64,000 nucleotides of DNA from JBEVOS01 sp044226655 (GTDB taxonomy: Bacteria; Pseudomonadota; Alphaproteobacteria; Caulobacterales; Aquidulcibacteraceae): positions 62,001 through 126,000 of the forward strand of contig JBGAGO010000006.1 of NCBI GenBank assembly GCA_044226655.1. The letters run 5' to 3'. Below the pieces are notes generated by a model. It worked only from the letters and a program-made list of their open reading frames with translations, did no database searches and was not told where the DNA came from. Position 1 is the stretch's first letter. Each line of letters begins with the position of its first letter. This document shows, in pieces, positions 53,695 through 63,669 of this stretch. The position numbers and the translations under genes are program-made.

Positions 53695-54384
53695 CTATTG
53701 CCCGTGCACGCGCCCGTCGCCTTCCTCGGCCAACACGATTTCGGGATTTTCCGGGGCCGGCTGTTCGAAGAGGCCGGTTTCGAGCGGGGCCTGGGGCACG
53801 CTGGCGCGCAAGGGCGCGGCCATGCGCTCGGCCAATTCGTGGCGTTCGGGCGGGCTCAAGGGCGCGGTGGTTCCCGGCGGCGGGGCCGGGCGCCAATAGG
53901 ACAGCAGCACCGCCAGCTTGCCTTCGCGCTCGATCACCTCGGCCGTGCCGCCCAGCACGCGCGCGCGCCAGCGCCGCAGCACGCTTTTGCGCGTGGCGTA
54001 AAGATGGGGCACCGCTTCGCTCACGCGCTCGGCGGTTTGGCCAAGCACGGCGCGCGCTTCTTCGGGCGTGCGCGCATAGCCGAGCGGCTTGCCGATCGCG
54101 CCGTCGAGCGAGCGTGCGACGGGCGCGGGCGCGGCCGGGCGCCAATAGCGCAACGCCACGCGCCAGGCATTGTCGCGCCAATACAATTCATATTGCCCGC
54201 CGCCGTAGAGATCGGGATAGGCCTCTTCGGCCGCGGCCGGCGTGGCGAAGGCGCCGTCGAGCTCTTCGGAGGTCAGGAACACCGCGCCGCCGGAGAGGGC
54301 GGCGGCGTCCTCTTCCGTGCGCGCCTGGGGCGCGTCGGGCTTGACCGCCTCGGCGAGGCTGGGGGCGACCGGAAACGCAGTCAT
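53695..54384 (-). CDS. Unknown protein with two internal repeats
   Basis: Protein of 229 aa, family not recognised. It contains a duplicated block: AEEAYPDLY ... LRYWRPAAP (51-86) and SEAVPHLY ... LSYWRPAPP (122-169). No signal peptide or membrane helix. It is divergent from the S8 protease gene, with 104 bp between starts. A TATAGT-like -10 on the minus strand is about 9 bases before the ATG, so the mRNA may be nearly leaderless. Confidence 0.7.
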   Translation of the reverse strand: MTAFPVAPSLAEAVKPDAPQARTEEDAAALSGGAVFLTSEELDGAFATPAAAEEAYPDLYGGGQYELYWRDNAWRVALRYWRPAAPAPVARSLDGAIGKPLGYARTPEEARAVLGQTAERVSEAVPHLYATRKSVLRRWRARVLGGTAEVIEREGKLAVLLSYWRPAPPPGTTAPLSPPERHELAERMAAPLRASVPQAPLETGLFEQPAPENPEIVLAEEGDGRVHGQ

Positions 54385-54488
54385 GTCAACACTATAGACA
54401 CAAAACCCTTAAAAACGCGCGTGCCGCTTCTGCTTGTGTCCGCCCGGCCAGAGGGTAAACACGGAGCGGGGAAATCAGGGAGACGCCC

Positions 54489-56528
54489 ATGTCGCACCGC
54501 CGCTTGAGCCGGATCGCCTTGGCGCTTGCGCCCATGCTGGCGCTGATGGCGTGCGATCAGGTCTCGTCCTGGTTCGGCAAGGGCGAGAGCGGGCCGGGGC
54601 CGGCGGCGCTGTCGGATGTGCCGCTCGATGCGCGCGCCGTCTCGGGCGTGGTGCATCCGCCGAGCGAAGCGCAGGGCCTCTTGTCGGCCGAGCCGCTGCT
54701 GGTTGCGCCGGGCGAGATCGTGGTCGGCGCGCGCGTGCAGCAGGAGCTTGCGGAGACCGCCGCCGAGATGGGCCTCGCCTCCACGCTGGTGCGCTCGCTC
54801 GCCGCCGATGGCGAAGGCGCGCTCAATCAATTGCCGCAAGCGGTGATGATGCAATTGCGCGCGCGGGCCGAGGCTGAGGCCGGCGATGCGGCGCGCGATG
54901 CAGCGCGTTTGGTGCTGACGCGTCTGGGCGTGCCCGATGCGCAAGTGAACGTGCGCCCCGGCGGCGTGGTGACGGTGAACATCAGCGCGCTGGGCGTGAG
55001 CCCGACGGCGTTTCACGGCGCGCAAGCGACGGGCGCGGAAGCGGCGCAGGCCGCGGCCGAGCCCACGGCCATCGCGTGGAACCCGAGCGAATCTTGTCCG
55101 CGCACGGTGTCGCAAGGCCAGCTCGAAGCCGATGTCGCGCTCGCCACGCGCTGCGCGATCGCGCGGCTGACGGCCTCGCGGCAATTCGAATATGTCGAGC
55201 CGAATTTCGTCGCGACGTTGGATTTCGATCGCCTGCCGTTCGGCAAGGCGCGCGAAACCCCGGCGAGCACGACTGCGCCTTCGCAAGGCGGCGCAAGCAA
55301 CACGGCGCCGGCGACGCCCGCGCAGATCGGCGGCATCCCGAACGATCCGCTCTTGGCGCTGCAATGGCCGTTCAAGCCGCGCGGCTCGGGCCCTGGTCAG
55401 GCGCCGGGCGGGGCGGGCTTTGAAGCGTTCTGGGAAGCCCATCAGATCGGCTCGCGCCAAGTGCGCGTCGCGGTGATCGATACGGGCCTCGATATGAGCC
55501 ATCCGGAGATTCACAATTCGCCGAATGTCGGCCAGGGCGTCGATCTCATCACGTCCTATGACCGCGCGGGCGATACCGACGGCGTCGACGCCGATCCCAA
55601 CGATGCCGGCGATAAGTGCGGAACCGCGACCGAGAATTCGTATCACGGCACGCACGTGTCCGGCACGATCGGGGCGGCGACCACCAATGACCGCATCGGC
55701 ATTTCCGGCGGCGCCTGGAACGTCACGGTCATTCCCGTGCGCGTGCTCGGCAAGTGCGGCGGCGAATTGGCGGACATCGTCTCCGGCATCCGCTGGGCGG
55801 CGGCGCTGGCGCCGGCCGTCACCGAAGGCGGCGCGCAGATCGCCAATGCCGCGCCGGCCGACATCATCAATATGAGCCTGTCGATCAAGACGCCGTGCCC
55901 GGCCTCGATGCAGGCCGCGATCGACGCCGCCTATGCGCGCGGGACCGTGATCGTGGTGGCCGCAGGGAACAAGTCGGACAACGCCAACCTTTATGCTCCG
56001 GCCAATTGCAACCACGTCATCACGGTGGCGGCGAGCGATGAGATGGGCGTGATGTCGTTCTATTCGAATTTCGGCCCTGCCGTGGACATCATGGCCCCGG
56101 GCGGCGACGTCTACGCCGACAACGATCACGATGGCCGGCCGGACGGCGTGCTCTCGACGCGCACCTCGACGACGTCGTGCTATGATCCGATCGACAACGG
56201 CGCGACCAACCGCACCTGCTATTACACCTTCCTGCAAGGCACCTCGATGGCCGCGCCGCACGTGGCGGCCGCGCTCGCGCTGCTGGCCTCGCAAACCGGC
56301 CTGCGCGGGCCCGCGCTCGAACAAGCTTTGTTCGCGCGCGCCATCACGCCGCTCACGCCAGCGCAGACCGTGACGACGTGCGCGCGCTTCCCGAATGCGA
56401 TCCCGATCTCGGCGCAGCCGGGCCAATGCGACAGGCCGGGCGGGCTGGGCATTCTCGATCTCGCGCGCGCGGCGACGACCATCCAGGGCGGCGCCGCCAT
56501 CACGACGACGCAGAGGCGACGGAGGTGA
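54489..56528 (+). CDS. S8 (subtilisin-like) serine protease, lipoprotein
   Basis: Exported protease of 679 aa with lipobox LMAC. A propeptide-like region runs to about 240 (FEYVEPNFVATLD). The catalytic triad is Asp331 in VAVIDTGLD, His386 in HGTHVSG and Ser586 in GTSMAAPH, with NMSLSI and AAGNKSDN as in the family. The mature enzyme is likely anchored in the outer membrane or periplasm. The next gene begins three bases after its stop. Confidence 0.94.
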   Translation: MSHRRLSRIALALAPMLALMACDQVSSWFGKGESGPGPAALSDVPLDARAVSGVVHPPSEAQGLLSAEPLLVAPGEIVVGARVQQELAETAAEMGLASTLVRSLAADGEGALNQLPQAVMMQLRARAEAEAGDAARDAARLVLTRLGVPDAQVNVRPGGVVTVNISALGVSPTAFHGAQATGAEAAQAAAEPTAIAWNPSESCPRTVSQGQLEADVALATRCAIARLTASRQFEYVEPNFVATLDFDRLPFGKARETPASTTAPSQGGASNTAPATPAQIGGIPNDPLLALQWPFKPRGSGPGQAPGGAGFEAFWEAHQIGSRQVRVAVIDTGLDMSHPEIHNSPNVGQGVDLITSYDRAGDTDGVDADPNDAGDKCGTATENSYHGTHVSGTIGAATTNDRIGISGGAWNVTVIPVRVLGKCGGELADIVSGIRWAAALAPAVTEGGAQIANAAPADIINMSLSIKTPCPASMQAAIDAAYARGTVIVVAAGNKSDNANLYAPANCNHVITVAASDEMGVMSFYSNFGPAVDIMAPGGDVYADNDHDGRPDGVLSTRTSTTSCYDPIDNGATNRTCYYTFLQGTSMAAPHVAAALALLASQTGLRGPALEQALFARAITPLTPAQTVTTCARFPNAIPISAQPGQCDRPGGLGILDLARAATTIQGGAAITTTQRRRR

Positions 56529-56531
56529 GCT

Positions 56532-57098
56532 TTGGCTGACGCCTTGCGCACCTGGGGCCTGGTCGCGACCGCGGCGGCGCTGTCATCGGCGCTGACCATC
56601 GTCGCGCTCACCAGCTGCGATACCCAGATCGCGACCGAGCCGCATAGCGAGCCGCCGCCCTCCGCTGCGGCCACCAGTGCGCCCGTCGCGACCGCGGCGG
56701 AGGCGCCGATCATCGCGGAGCCGGCCGAAGCCGTGGCGACGCCGGCGACCGCGCCGCAAACGCTCGCAGCGGTTCCCCCGCGCGCGCGGCCAAGCTTCGT
56801 GGTGCGCTTCGTCGATCCTCATCCTTTGGCGCGTGCGCAGGCCATCGCGGCGTCCGGGCGCGTGGCTGAAGGGCGCCGCGCCGCGATCGCCGCCATCAAC
56901 GGCCAGGCCAATCTGCGCGGGCTCTGTTTCGATCGCTTCACCGTCGGCGCCGCCGAGATCGTGCTCGCCGCGTGTCAGCCGGTCGAAGGCCCCGACGCCT
57001 ATCGCGCGCGCTGGCTGCGCCGGCTCAATGCGATGCGCGGCGTCGAATATGCGGAAGCCAACGCCGTCGCGCAGCCGGAAGTTCGCCGCGCGCCATGA
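56532..57098 (+). CDS. Small lipoprotein, possible stand-alone propeptide/inhibitor of the S8 protease
   Basis: Protein of 188 aa starting at TTG (56532) with GGAGG nearby. The N-terminus is a helix ending in LTSC, a lipobox-like site, then a Pro/Ala-rich linker. The C-terminal 95 aa (RPSFVVRFVDPHPLARAQAI to VEYAEANAVAQPE) resembles the inhibitor I9/propeptide fold of subtilases; the ending VEYAEANAVAQP parallels FEYVEPNFVA in the upstream protease. It is coupled to the S8 gene, so a folding aid or inhibitor is plausible. Similarity is suggestive only. Confidence 0.6.
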   Translation: MADALRTWGLVATAAALSSALTIVALTSCDTQIATEPHSEPPPSAAATSAPVATAAEAPIIAEPAEAVATPATAPQTLAAVPPRARPSFVVRFVDPHPLARAQAIAASGRVAEGRRAAIAAINGQANLRGLCFDRFTVGAAEIVLAACQPVEGPDAYRARWLRRLNAMRGVEYAEANAVAQPEVRRAP

Positions 57099-57190
57099 GG
57101 CCGCGTCCCGCGCCGCCGCGCCGCCGCGCGCCGCCGATCGCATATCAGGCGCCGCACGCCGCAGAGCGGCGCGCCGAGGGGGGAGAGACC

Positions 57191-58096
57191 ATGACCAGCG
57201 CCGCGCTCGCCGAGCGCCCGGCGGTCGCGTTCGAGGATCGCTTCATCGCGATGCGCGATGGCGTGAAAATTCACGTGCGCGATTATCCGCCGACCTTGCC
57301 TGACACCGGCCTGCCGGTGATCTGCCTGCATGGCCTGACGCGCAATGCGCGCGATTTCGAATTGGTCGCGCCGCGCATCGCCGCGCTGGGGCGCCGCGTG
57401 CTGGCGATGAGCATGCGCGGACGCGGCCGCTCCGATCGCGACCCGGACGCGTCGCATTATGCGCCGCCGGTCTATGTGCAGGATGTAAGCGCGGCGATGG
57501 ATGCGCTCGGCGTTCCGCGCGCCGTGTTCATCGGCACGTCGATGGGCGGGCTCATCACCATGCTGCTGGCCGCGCAGGCCCCCGAGCGCGTGGCGGCGGC
57601 GGCGCTCAACGATGTCGGGCCGGTGCTCAATCCGGCCGGGCTGGCGCGGATCGCGTCCTATGTCGGCAAGGCGCAGCCGGCGGCGAGCTGGGATGGCGCA
57701 GCGGCCGCGACGCGCGCCGTCAACGGGGCGGCGTTTCCCACGCGCCTCGGCGATGACGCGTTCTGGCATATCTTCGCGCGGCGCACTTGGCGCGAGCTCG
57801 GTCCCGGCCGCTTCGAAGCCGATTACGATCCCGCGATCGCCAACGCTTTCGCGCCGCAGCCCAACGCCGCGCCGCCGGCCGATCTGCGCCCGCTGTTCGA
57901 GGCGCTCGCGCGCCGGCCCGTGCTCGTCATTCGCGGCGCGATTTCCGATCTGCTCGCGCCCGAAGGGCTGGCGGCCATGAAAGCGATCAAGCCCGATCTC
58001 GCCAGCGTCGAGGTCTCACACGTCGGCCATGCGCCGACGCTGGAGGAAGAGGAGAGCTGGGACGCGCTCTTGGATTTCCTCGCCCGCGTTGCGTAA
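57191..58096 (+). CDS. Alpha/beta hydrolase
   Basis: Hydrolase of 301 aa. LHGLTRNARDFELVAPRIA gives the oxyanion region, FIGTSMGGLIT the nucleophile elbow (Ser117), GAISDLLAP the acid and HVGHAPTL the catalytic His. Substrate unknown; the sequence resembles esterase/haloperoxidase-like enzymes. ATG at 57191 follows GGGAGA. It is eight bases upstream of the ABC transporter gene, so the two are probably cotranscribed. Confidence 0.9.
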   Translation: MTSAALAERPAVAFEDRFIAMRDGVKIHVRDYPPTLPDTGLPVICLHGLTRNARDFELVAPRIAALGRRVLAMSMRGRGRSDRDPDASHYAPPVYVQDVSAAMDALGVPRAVFIGTSMGGLITMLLAAQAPERVAAAALNDVGPVLNPAGLARIASYVGKAQPAASWDGAAAATRAVNGAAFPTRLGDDAFWHIFARRTWRELGPGRFEADYDPAIANAFAPQPNAAPPADLRPLFEALARRPVLVIRGAISDLLAPEGLAAMKAIKPDLASVEVSHVGHAPTLEEEESWDALLDFLARVA

Positions 58097-58104
58097 GAGA
58101 GAGC

Positions 58105-59925
<1,821 letters not shown>

Positions 59926-59935
59926 GCCAACCTTG

Positions 59936-60111
59936 CTCCCCCTCCCCGAGAGGGGAGGGGGTTGGGGGGTGGGGTGAACCACGGCCCTCGTCTTGTTCGC
60001 GCGTCGGGGAGGAATTTCTGAGTCGATCGCGACGCGGCTGATTGAGCCCCGCTTTATCGAACGCTGGGCTTCCCCCCACCCCCTGCCCCCTCCCCTCGCG
60101 GGGAGGGGGTG
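59936..60111. repeat. Second REPIN-like doublet of inverted G/C palindromes
   Basis: Left copy CTCCCCCTCCCCGAGAGG continuing into a GGTGGGGTG tail (59936-59976). Right copy in inverse orientation, C-rich lead then CCTCGCGGGGAGGGGGTG (60072-60111). About 95 bp between them, containing no gene. The layout matches 47139-47292. It fills most of the 297-bp gap between the ABC gene and hsp20. Confidence 0.65.
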
Positions 60112-60222
60112 CGAAGGATCAAGATCGATCGCGGTTGAACGGAGCGCCCGCACATAAAGACGCGGCGCGCTGGGTGCAGCGCGCCGCGAAGTCACGTCTC
60201 TAGGGGAGGTTCGACGCCGCCT

Positions 60223-60702
60223 TTAGGCTGCGTCGTTCACAGCGGAGTGCGGGGCGACGGTTTTCGGCGCCGCCGGCGCACGTCCGTTGATTTCGATCTT
60301 GCGCGGCTTCAGCGCTTCGGGAAGCTCGCGTTCGAGGTCGATCGTGAGCAGGCCGTTCTCAAGCTTCGCGCTCGACACGCGCACATAATCGGCGAGGCCG
60401 AAGCGGCGTTCGAAACTGCGCTCGGCGATGCCGCGGTGCAGATAGCGGCGATTGTCTTCCACGGCCGGCTTGCGCCCGGTCACGGTCAGCGTGTTCTGCT
60501 TGAAATCGATCGACAGATCGGCGTCGGAAAAGCCGGCGACCGCGATCTCGATGCGGAATTGGTTGTCATCGACCTGTTCGACGTTGAAGGGCGGATAGCC
60601 CGGCGCCGTATCGAGGCGCATCGCCTGATCGATCAAATTGGAAATCCGGTCGAAGCCGACCAGCGTGCGGTAGAGCGGGGAAAGATCTTGTTGGGCAGCC
60701 AT
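60223..60702 (-). CDS. Hsp20 / alpha-crystallin small heat-shock protein
   Basis: ATP-independent holdase chaperone of 159 aa. The alpha-crystallin domain runs from about 40 to 135: FRIEIAVAGFSDADLSIDF, LTVTGRK, YLHRGIAERSFERRFGL, and the conserved ENGLLTIDLERELPE. IEINGR is the C-terminal end and the IbpA/HspL type fits. It is preceded by a sigma32-like promoter and a structured leader. Confidence 0.95.
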   Translation of the reverse strand: MAAQQDLSPLYRTLVGFDRISNLIDQAMRLDTAPGYPPFNVEQVDDNQFRIEIAVAGFSDADLSIDFKQNTLTVTGRKPAVEDNRRYLHRGIAERSFERRFGLADYVRVSSAKLENGLLTIDLERELPEALKPRKIEINGRAPAAPKTVAPHSAVNDAA

Positions 60703-60737
60703 CAGTCCATGTCCTCCGAGGCTTAAGCGACATAAAC

Positions 60738-60794
60738 ACGGCCGCTTTCCGGGCGGCCGTTACGGGGGAGGCCAAGGCGCCGAAACGGCCGCCC
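60738..60794 (-). promoter_or_regulatory. Structured 5' leader of hsp20 with competing stems (candidate RNA thermometer)
   Basis: Three segments: ACGGCCGC (60738-60745), GGGCGGCCGTT (60751-60761) and AACGGCCGCCC (60784-60794). The middle one is exactly complementary to either neighbour, so two exclusive hairpins are possible. CCUCC in mRNA (60767-60771) is complementary to the GGAGG Shine-Dalgarno (60713-60717). Temperature control is inferred, not shown. Confidence 0.5.
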
Positions 60795-60836
60795 TCGCAT
60801 CCTTGCGGAGCCTCCGAAAAGCGCTCCACGCGGTTT

Positions 60837-60864
60837 AGATGGGCCGCCGCCGGACCGGTTCAAG
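60837..60864 (-). promoter_or_regulatory. Sigma32 (RpoH)-like heat-shock promoter for hsp20
   Basis: On the minus strand CTTGAA (60864-60859), 15-base spacer, CCCATCT (60843-60837). This fits the RpoH consensus CTTGAA-N13-15-CCCCATnT closely. It places transcription start near 60830, leaving a leader of about 125 nt before the hsp20 ATG. Confidence 0.72.
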
Positions 60865-60940
60865 GGGTTTTCTGGGGGCTTTCCGGGAGCTTTCGGGCGC
60901 GCTTTGACAAGCCGGACGGGCGCCGGCAGAGCCTGCCGCG

Positions 60941-61810
60941 ATGCCTCAGCCGACCCGCCGCCATGCGCTCGAATGGCTCGCGGCCGCCCCGCTCGCGGCC
61001 TGCGGCGCGCCCGATGGCCAGCAGCGCGCCGCGCCTTCCGGCTCGCTCGAATGGGCAGTCCAAGGGCCCTGGCGGATCGACGCGGCGCGCGACCGCTGGC
61101 GCCACCCGATCGAGACCTTGGAATTCTGGGGCCTGCGCCCGGACATGACGGTGCTCGAAGTGCTGCCGGGCCTGGGCTGGTACAGCGCCATCCTCGCGCC
61201 CTATCTGGCCAAGGGCGGGGGAAGGCTGATCGCCGCGCAATTCGATCCCGAGCGCGGCTCGATCGCGCAGCGCGAAACCCGCGCCAATTTCGAAGCCCGC
61301 TTCCTCAACGATCCGCGCACCTATGGCCGGGTGGAGCTGGCCGCGCTCGGCCCGCGGACCGGCCCGCTCGCGCCGCGCGGCAGCGTGGATTTCATCGTGA
61401 TGGCCAATGTCCTGCACGTGCTGATGGCCGAGCGTTATGCCGAGAAAGCGCTGGCCGATCTGTTCGCCGCTGCAAAACCCGGCGCGATCCTCGGCGTCGA
61501 GCAGCACCGCGCGGCCTCCACGGGCGTTCAAGACCCGCTGGCTGGGGATGGCTATGTGCAGGAGGCGTACGTGAAATTGCTGGCGCAGGAGGCGGGCTTC
61601 ACGTTCGTGGCCGCCACCGACATCAACGCCAATCCGGCCGATACGCGCCAGCACCCGTTCGGGGTCTGGAGCCTGCCGCCCAGCCTGCGTTCCTCGCCGC
61701 TGGGCGCGCCGCCCGATCCCAATTTCGACACCGCCCCGTTCCGGGCGATCGGCGAGAGCGATCGGATGACGCTCAAATTCCGCAAGCCGGCTGGCCCCGC
61801 CGCGCGCTGA
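60941..61810 (+). CDS. Exported methyltransferase-like protein, probable lipoprotein
   Basis: Protein of 289 aa resembling a class I SAM-dependent methyltransferase. VLEVLPGLGWYSAILAPYL is the SAM-binding motif I, FIVMANVLHVL motif II-like, PGAILGVEQHRAAS further on. Unusually, the N-terminus MPQPTRRHALEWLAAAPLAAC combines a twin-arginine-like signal with a lipobox, placing it outside the cytoplasm. Such predicted exported methyltransferases (COG4798-like) are known but uncharacterised. It is divergent from hsp20. Confidence 0.85.
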   Translation: MPQPTRRHALEWLAAAPLAACGAPDGQQRAAPSGSLEWAVQGPWRIDAARDRWRHPIETLEFWGLRPDMTVLEVLPGLGWYSAILAPYLAKGGGRLIAAQFDPERGSIAQRETRANFEARFLNDPRTYGRVELAALGPRTGPLAPRGSVDFIVMANVLHVLMAERYAEKALADLFAAAKPGAILGVEQHRAASTGVQDPLAGDGYVQEAYVKLLAQEAGFTFVAATDINANPADTRQHPFGVWSLPPSLRSSPLGAPPDPNFDTAPFRAIGESDRMTLKFRKPAGPAAR

Positions 61811-61872
61811 CTCGGCGCCTTGGCGTTTGGGGTCTAGGATGAAATTGGTGTTAGCTGCGGACTCGCTCCACC

Positions 61873-62172
61873 ATGTCCTTTGAGGAGCTTCTCGAACGCA
61901 CGCGCGGCGCCGGGATCGGCCTCGAGGGCAAGCGGATCGGGTTCGATTTCGGTGAGCTCGGGGGCTTTGTCGTGGACGGGGCAGGCGCGGTGACCAAGGG
62001 CTTGAGCCCGTGCGATTGCACCTTCAGGATGAGCCTTGAAGAAGGCGGGAAGCTGTTTGCGGGCGAACTTGATATCGATGAAGCGTTCGTGGATGGCCGC
62101 TTGAAGGTCCAGGGCGATTTGGCCGTGGCGATCGCGTTCGCAGGCCGCCTGAGCACGAGGCGCGCGCCATGA
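61873..62172 (+). CDS. SCP2-like sterol/lipid-binding domain protein
   Basis: Protein of 99 aa consisting of one sterol-carrier-protein-2 domain: IGFDFGELGGFVVDGAGAV, then CDCTFRMSLEEGGKLFAGEL and GRLKVQGDLAVAIAF. It could carry an acyl chain or lipid for neighbouring hydrolases. The stop overlaps the next start by four bases (62169-62172), so it is translationally coupled to the lysophospholipase-like gene. Confidence 0.88.
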   Translation: MSFEELLERTRGAGIGLEGKRIGFDFGELGGFVVDGAGAVTKGLSPCDCTFRMSLEEGGKLFAGELDIDEAFVDGRLKVQGDLAVAIAFAGRLSTRRAP

Positions 62173-63116
62173 CGTTCGTGCGCGTGCCCGGCAATCCCAT
62201 TCCCGAAGGCGCGGAAGAACATTGGCTCGACGGGCGCGGCGGCGTGCGCGTGCGCGCGATGACGGCGCCGGCTCTGGGCGGGGCGCCGCGCGGCACGGTT
62301 CTGGTCTGCCCCGGCCGCACCGAATTCATCGAGAAATATTTCGAGGTCGTCGGCGAATTGCAGCACCGCGGCTTTGCTGTGTTCGTGATCGATTGGCGCG
62401 GGCAGGGCCTGTCGGACCGTCAGCTCGCCAACAAGCTCAAGGGCCATTTCGACAGCTTCGACGATCCGGTGAACGATTTCGCGTCCGCGCTCAAATTGCT
62501 CGCGCCGCGTCTGCCGCGGCCGCACATTCTGCTGGCGCATTCGATGGGCGGCGCGATCGCGCTGCGCGCGCTGCAGACGCGCCGCATCGAGGTCGACGCC
62601 GCCGTGTTCAGCGCGCCGATGTGGGGCATCGCTGCTATGGGCGGCGTGCAAAAGAGCTTTGCGCGCTTCGCGAACGCGATCGGCGCCGGCCATGCTTTCG
62701 TCCCCGGCGCCGACACGAAATGGAAGCGCGAAACCAATGTGAAGCGCTCCACTGTGACGTCCGACCGTGAGCGCCATGCGCGCAATTTCGGCCTCGTCGC
62801 AGAAGATCCGCGCCTCGCGCTCGCCGGCCCCACGATCGGCTGGGCCGCCGCCGCCGTCGACACGACCGAGGGCTTCAACAACGCCGCCTCGCTCGCGCAT
62901 CTGAAGATTCCAATTCAGGTCTATACTGCGGGCAAGGAAGCGCTGGTCGACAATCGCGCCGTCGCGCGCGTCGCGGCCTCGCTGCCGTCAGCTGAAGTGA
63001 TCAACGTGCCGGGCGCCAAGCACGAAATCCTGATGGAGCAGGACGAATACCGCGCCAAATTCTGGGCCGGCTTCGATCATTTGGCCATGCACGTCGCGCC
63101 GATACCCGCGGCCTAG
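62169..63116 (+). CDS. Alpha/beta hydrolase, lysophospholipase (PldB)-like
   Basis: Serine hydrolase of 315 aa. GTVLVCPGRTEFIEKYFEVV and FVIDWRGQGLSDR are typical of monoglyceride lipase/lysophospholipases; LLAHSMGGAIALRAL is the nucleophile elbow (Ser125); GAKHEIL is the catalytic His region. Coupled to the SCP2 gene upstream, which suggests lipid substrates. Confidence 0.92.
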   Translation: MTFVRVPGNPIPEGAEEHWLDGRGGVRVRAMTAPALGGAPRGTVLVCPGRTEFIEKYFEVVGELQHRGFAVFVIDWRGQGLSDRQLANKLKGHFDSFDDPVNDFASALKLLAPRLPRPHILLAHSMGGAIALRALQTRRIEVDAAVFSAPMWGIAAMGGVQKSFARFANAIGAGHAFVPGADTKWKRETNVKRSTVTSDRERHARNFGLVAEDPRLALAGPTIGWAAAAVDTTEGFNNAASLAHLKIPIQVYTAGKEALVDNRAVARVAASLPSAEVINVPGAKHEILMEQDEYRAKFWAGFDHLAMHVAPIPAA

Positions 63117-63586
63117 CCGCGGCGCGCCGCGTCGATTTTCGCCACGTCGATCTTGCGCATCGTCATCATCGCATCGAAGGCGCGCTTGGCCTCGGCGCCG
63201 CCTTTGGCCATGGCCTCCGTCAAGGTGCGCGGCGTGATCTGCCAGTTGAGGCCCCAGCGATCCTTGCACCAGCCGCATTCGCTCTCGGCGCCGCCATTGC
63301 CGACGATGGCGTTCCAATAACGGTCGGTCTCGGCCTGATCCTCGGTCATGATCTGGAACGAAAAGGCTTCGGTCTGCGGAAAGTGCGGACCGCCGTTCAG
63401 GCCGATGCAGGGAATGCCGCAGACGGTGAATTCGACGACCAGCACATCGCCTTCTTTGCCATCCGGATAATCGCCCGGCGCGCGATTGACGGCGCCGACG
63501 GACGAATTCGGAAACGTCTCCGCATAGAAGCGCGCGGCGGCCTCGGCCTCGCCATTGTACCAAAGGCAGATCGTGTTCTTGTTCAT
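63113..63586 (-). CDS. VOC-family PhnB-like protein
   Basis: Protein of 157 aa in the PhnB / 3-demethylubiquinone-methyltransferase-like branch of the vicinal oxygen chelate superfamily. ICLWYNGEAEAAARFYAETFP and GGAESECGWCKDRWGLNWQI are diagnostic. The biochemical role is unassigned for most members. It converges on the lysophospholipase-like gene with four bases of overlap. Confidence 0.9.
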   Translation of the reverse strand: MNKNTICLWYNGEAEAAARFYAETFPNSSVGAVNRAPGDYPDGKEGDVLVVEFTVCGIPCIGLNGGPHFPQTEAFSFQIMTEDQAETDRYWNAIVGNGGAESECGWCKDRWGLNWQITPRTLTEAMAKGGAEAKRAFDAMMTMRKIDVAKIDAARRG

Positions 63587-63669
63587 GGGATCGCGGCTCT
63601 AAGGACCAATGCTACGACAACGGCGCACACGCCGCCATCGTTCCCTGATCGCTCCGCCGCGGCCGCGAT

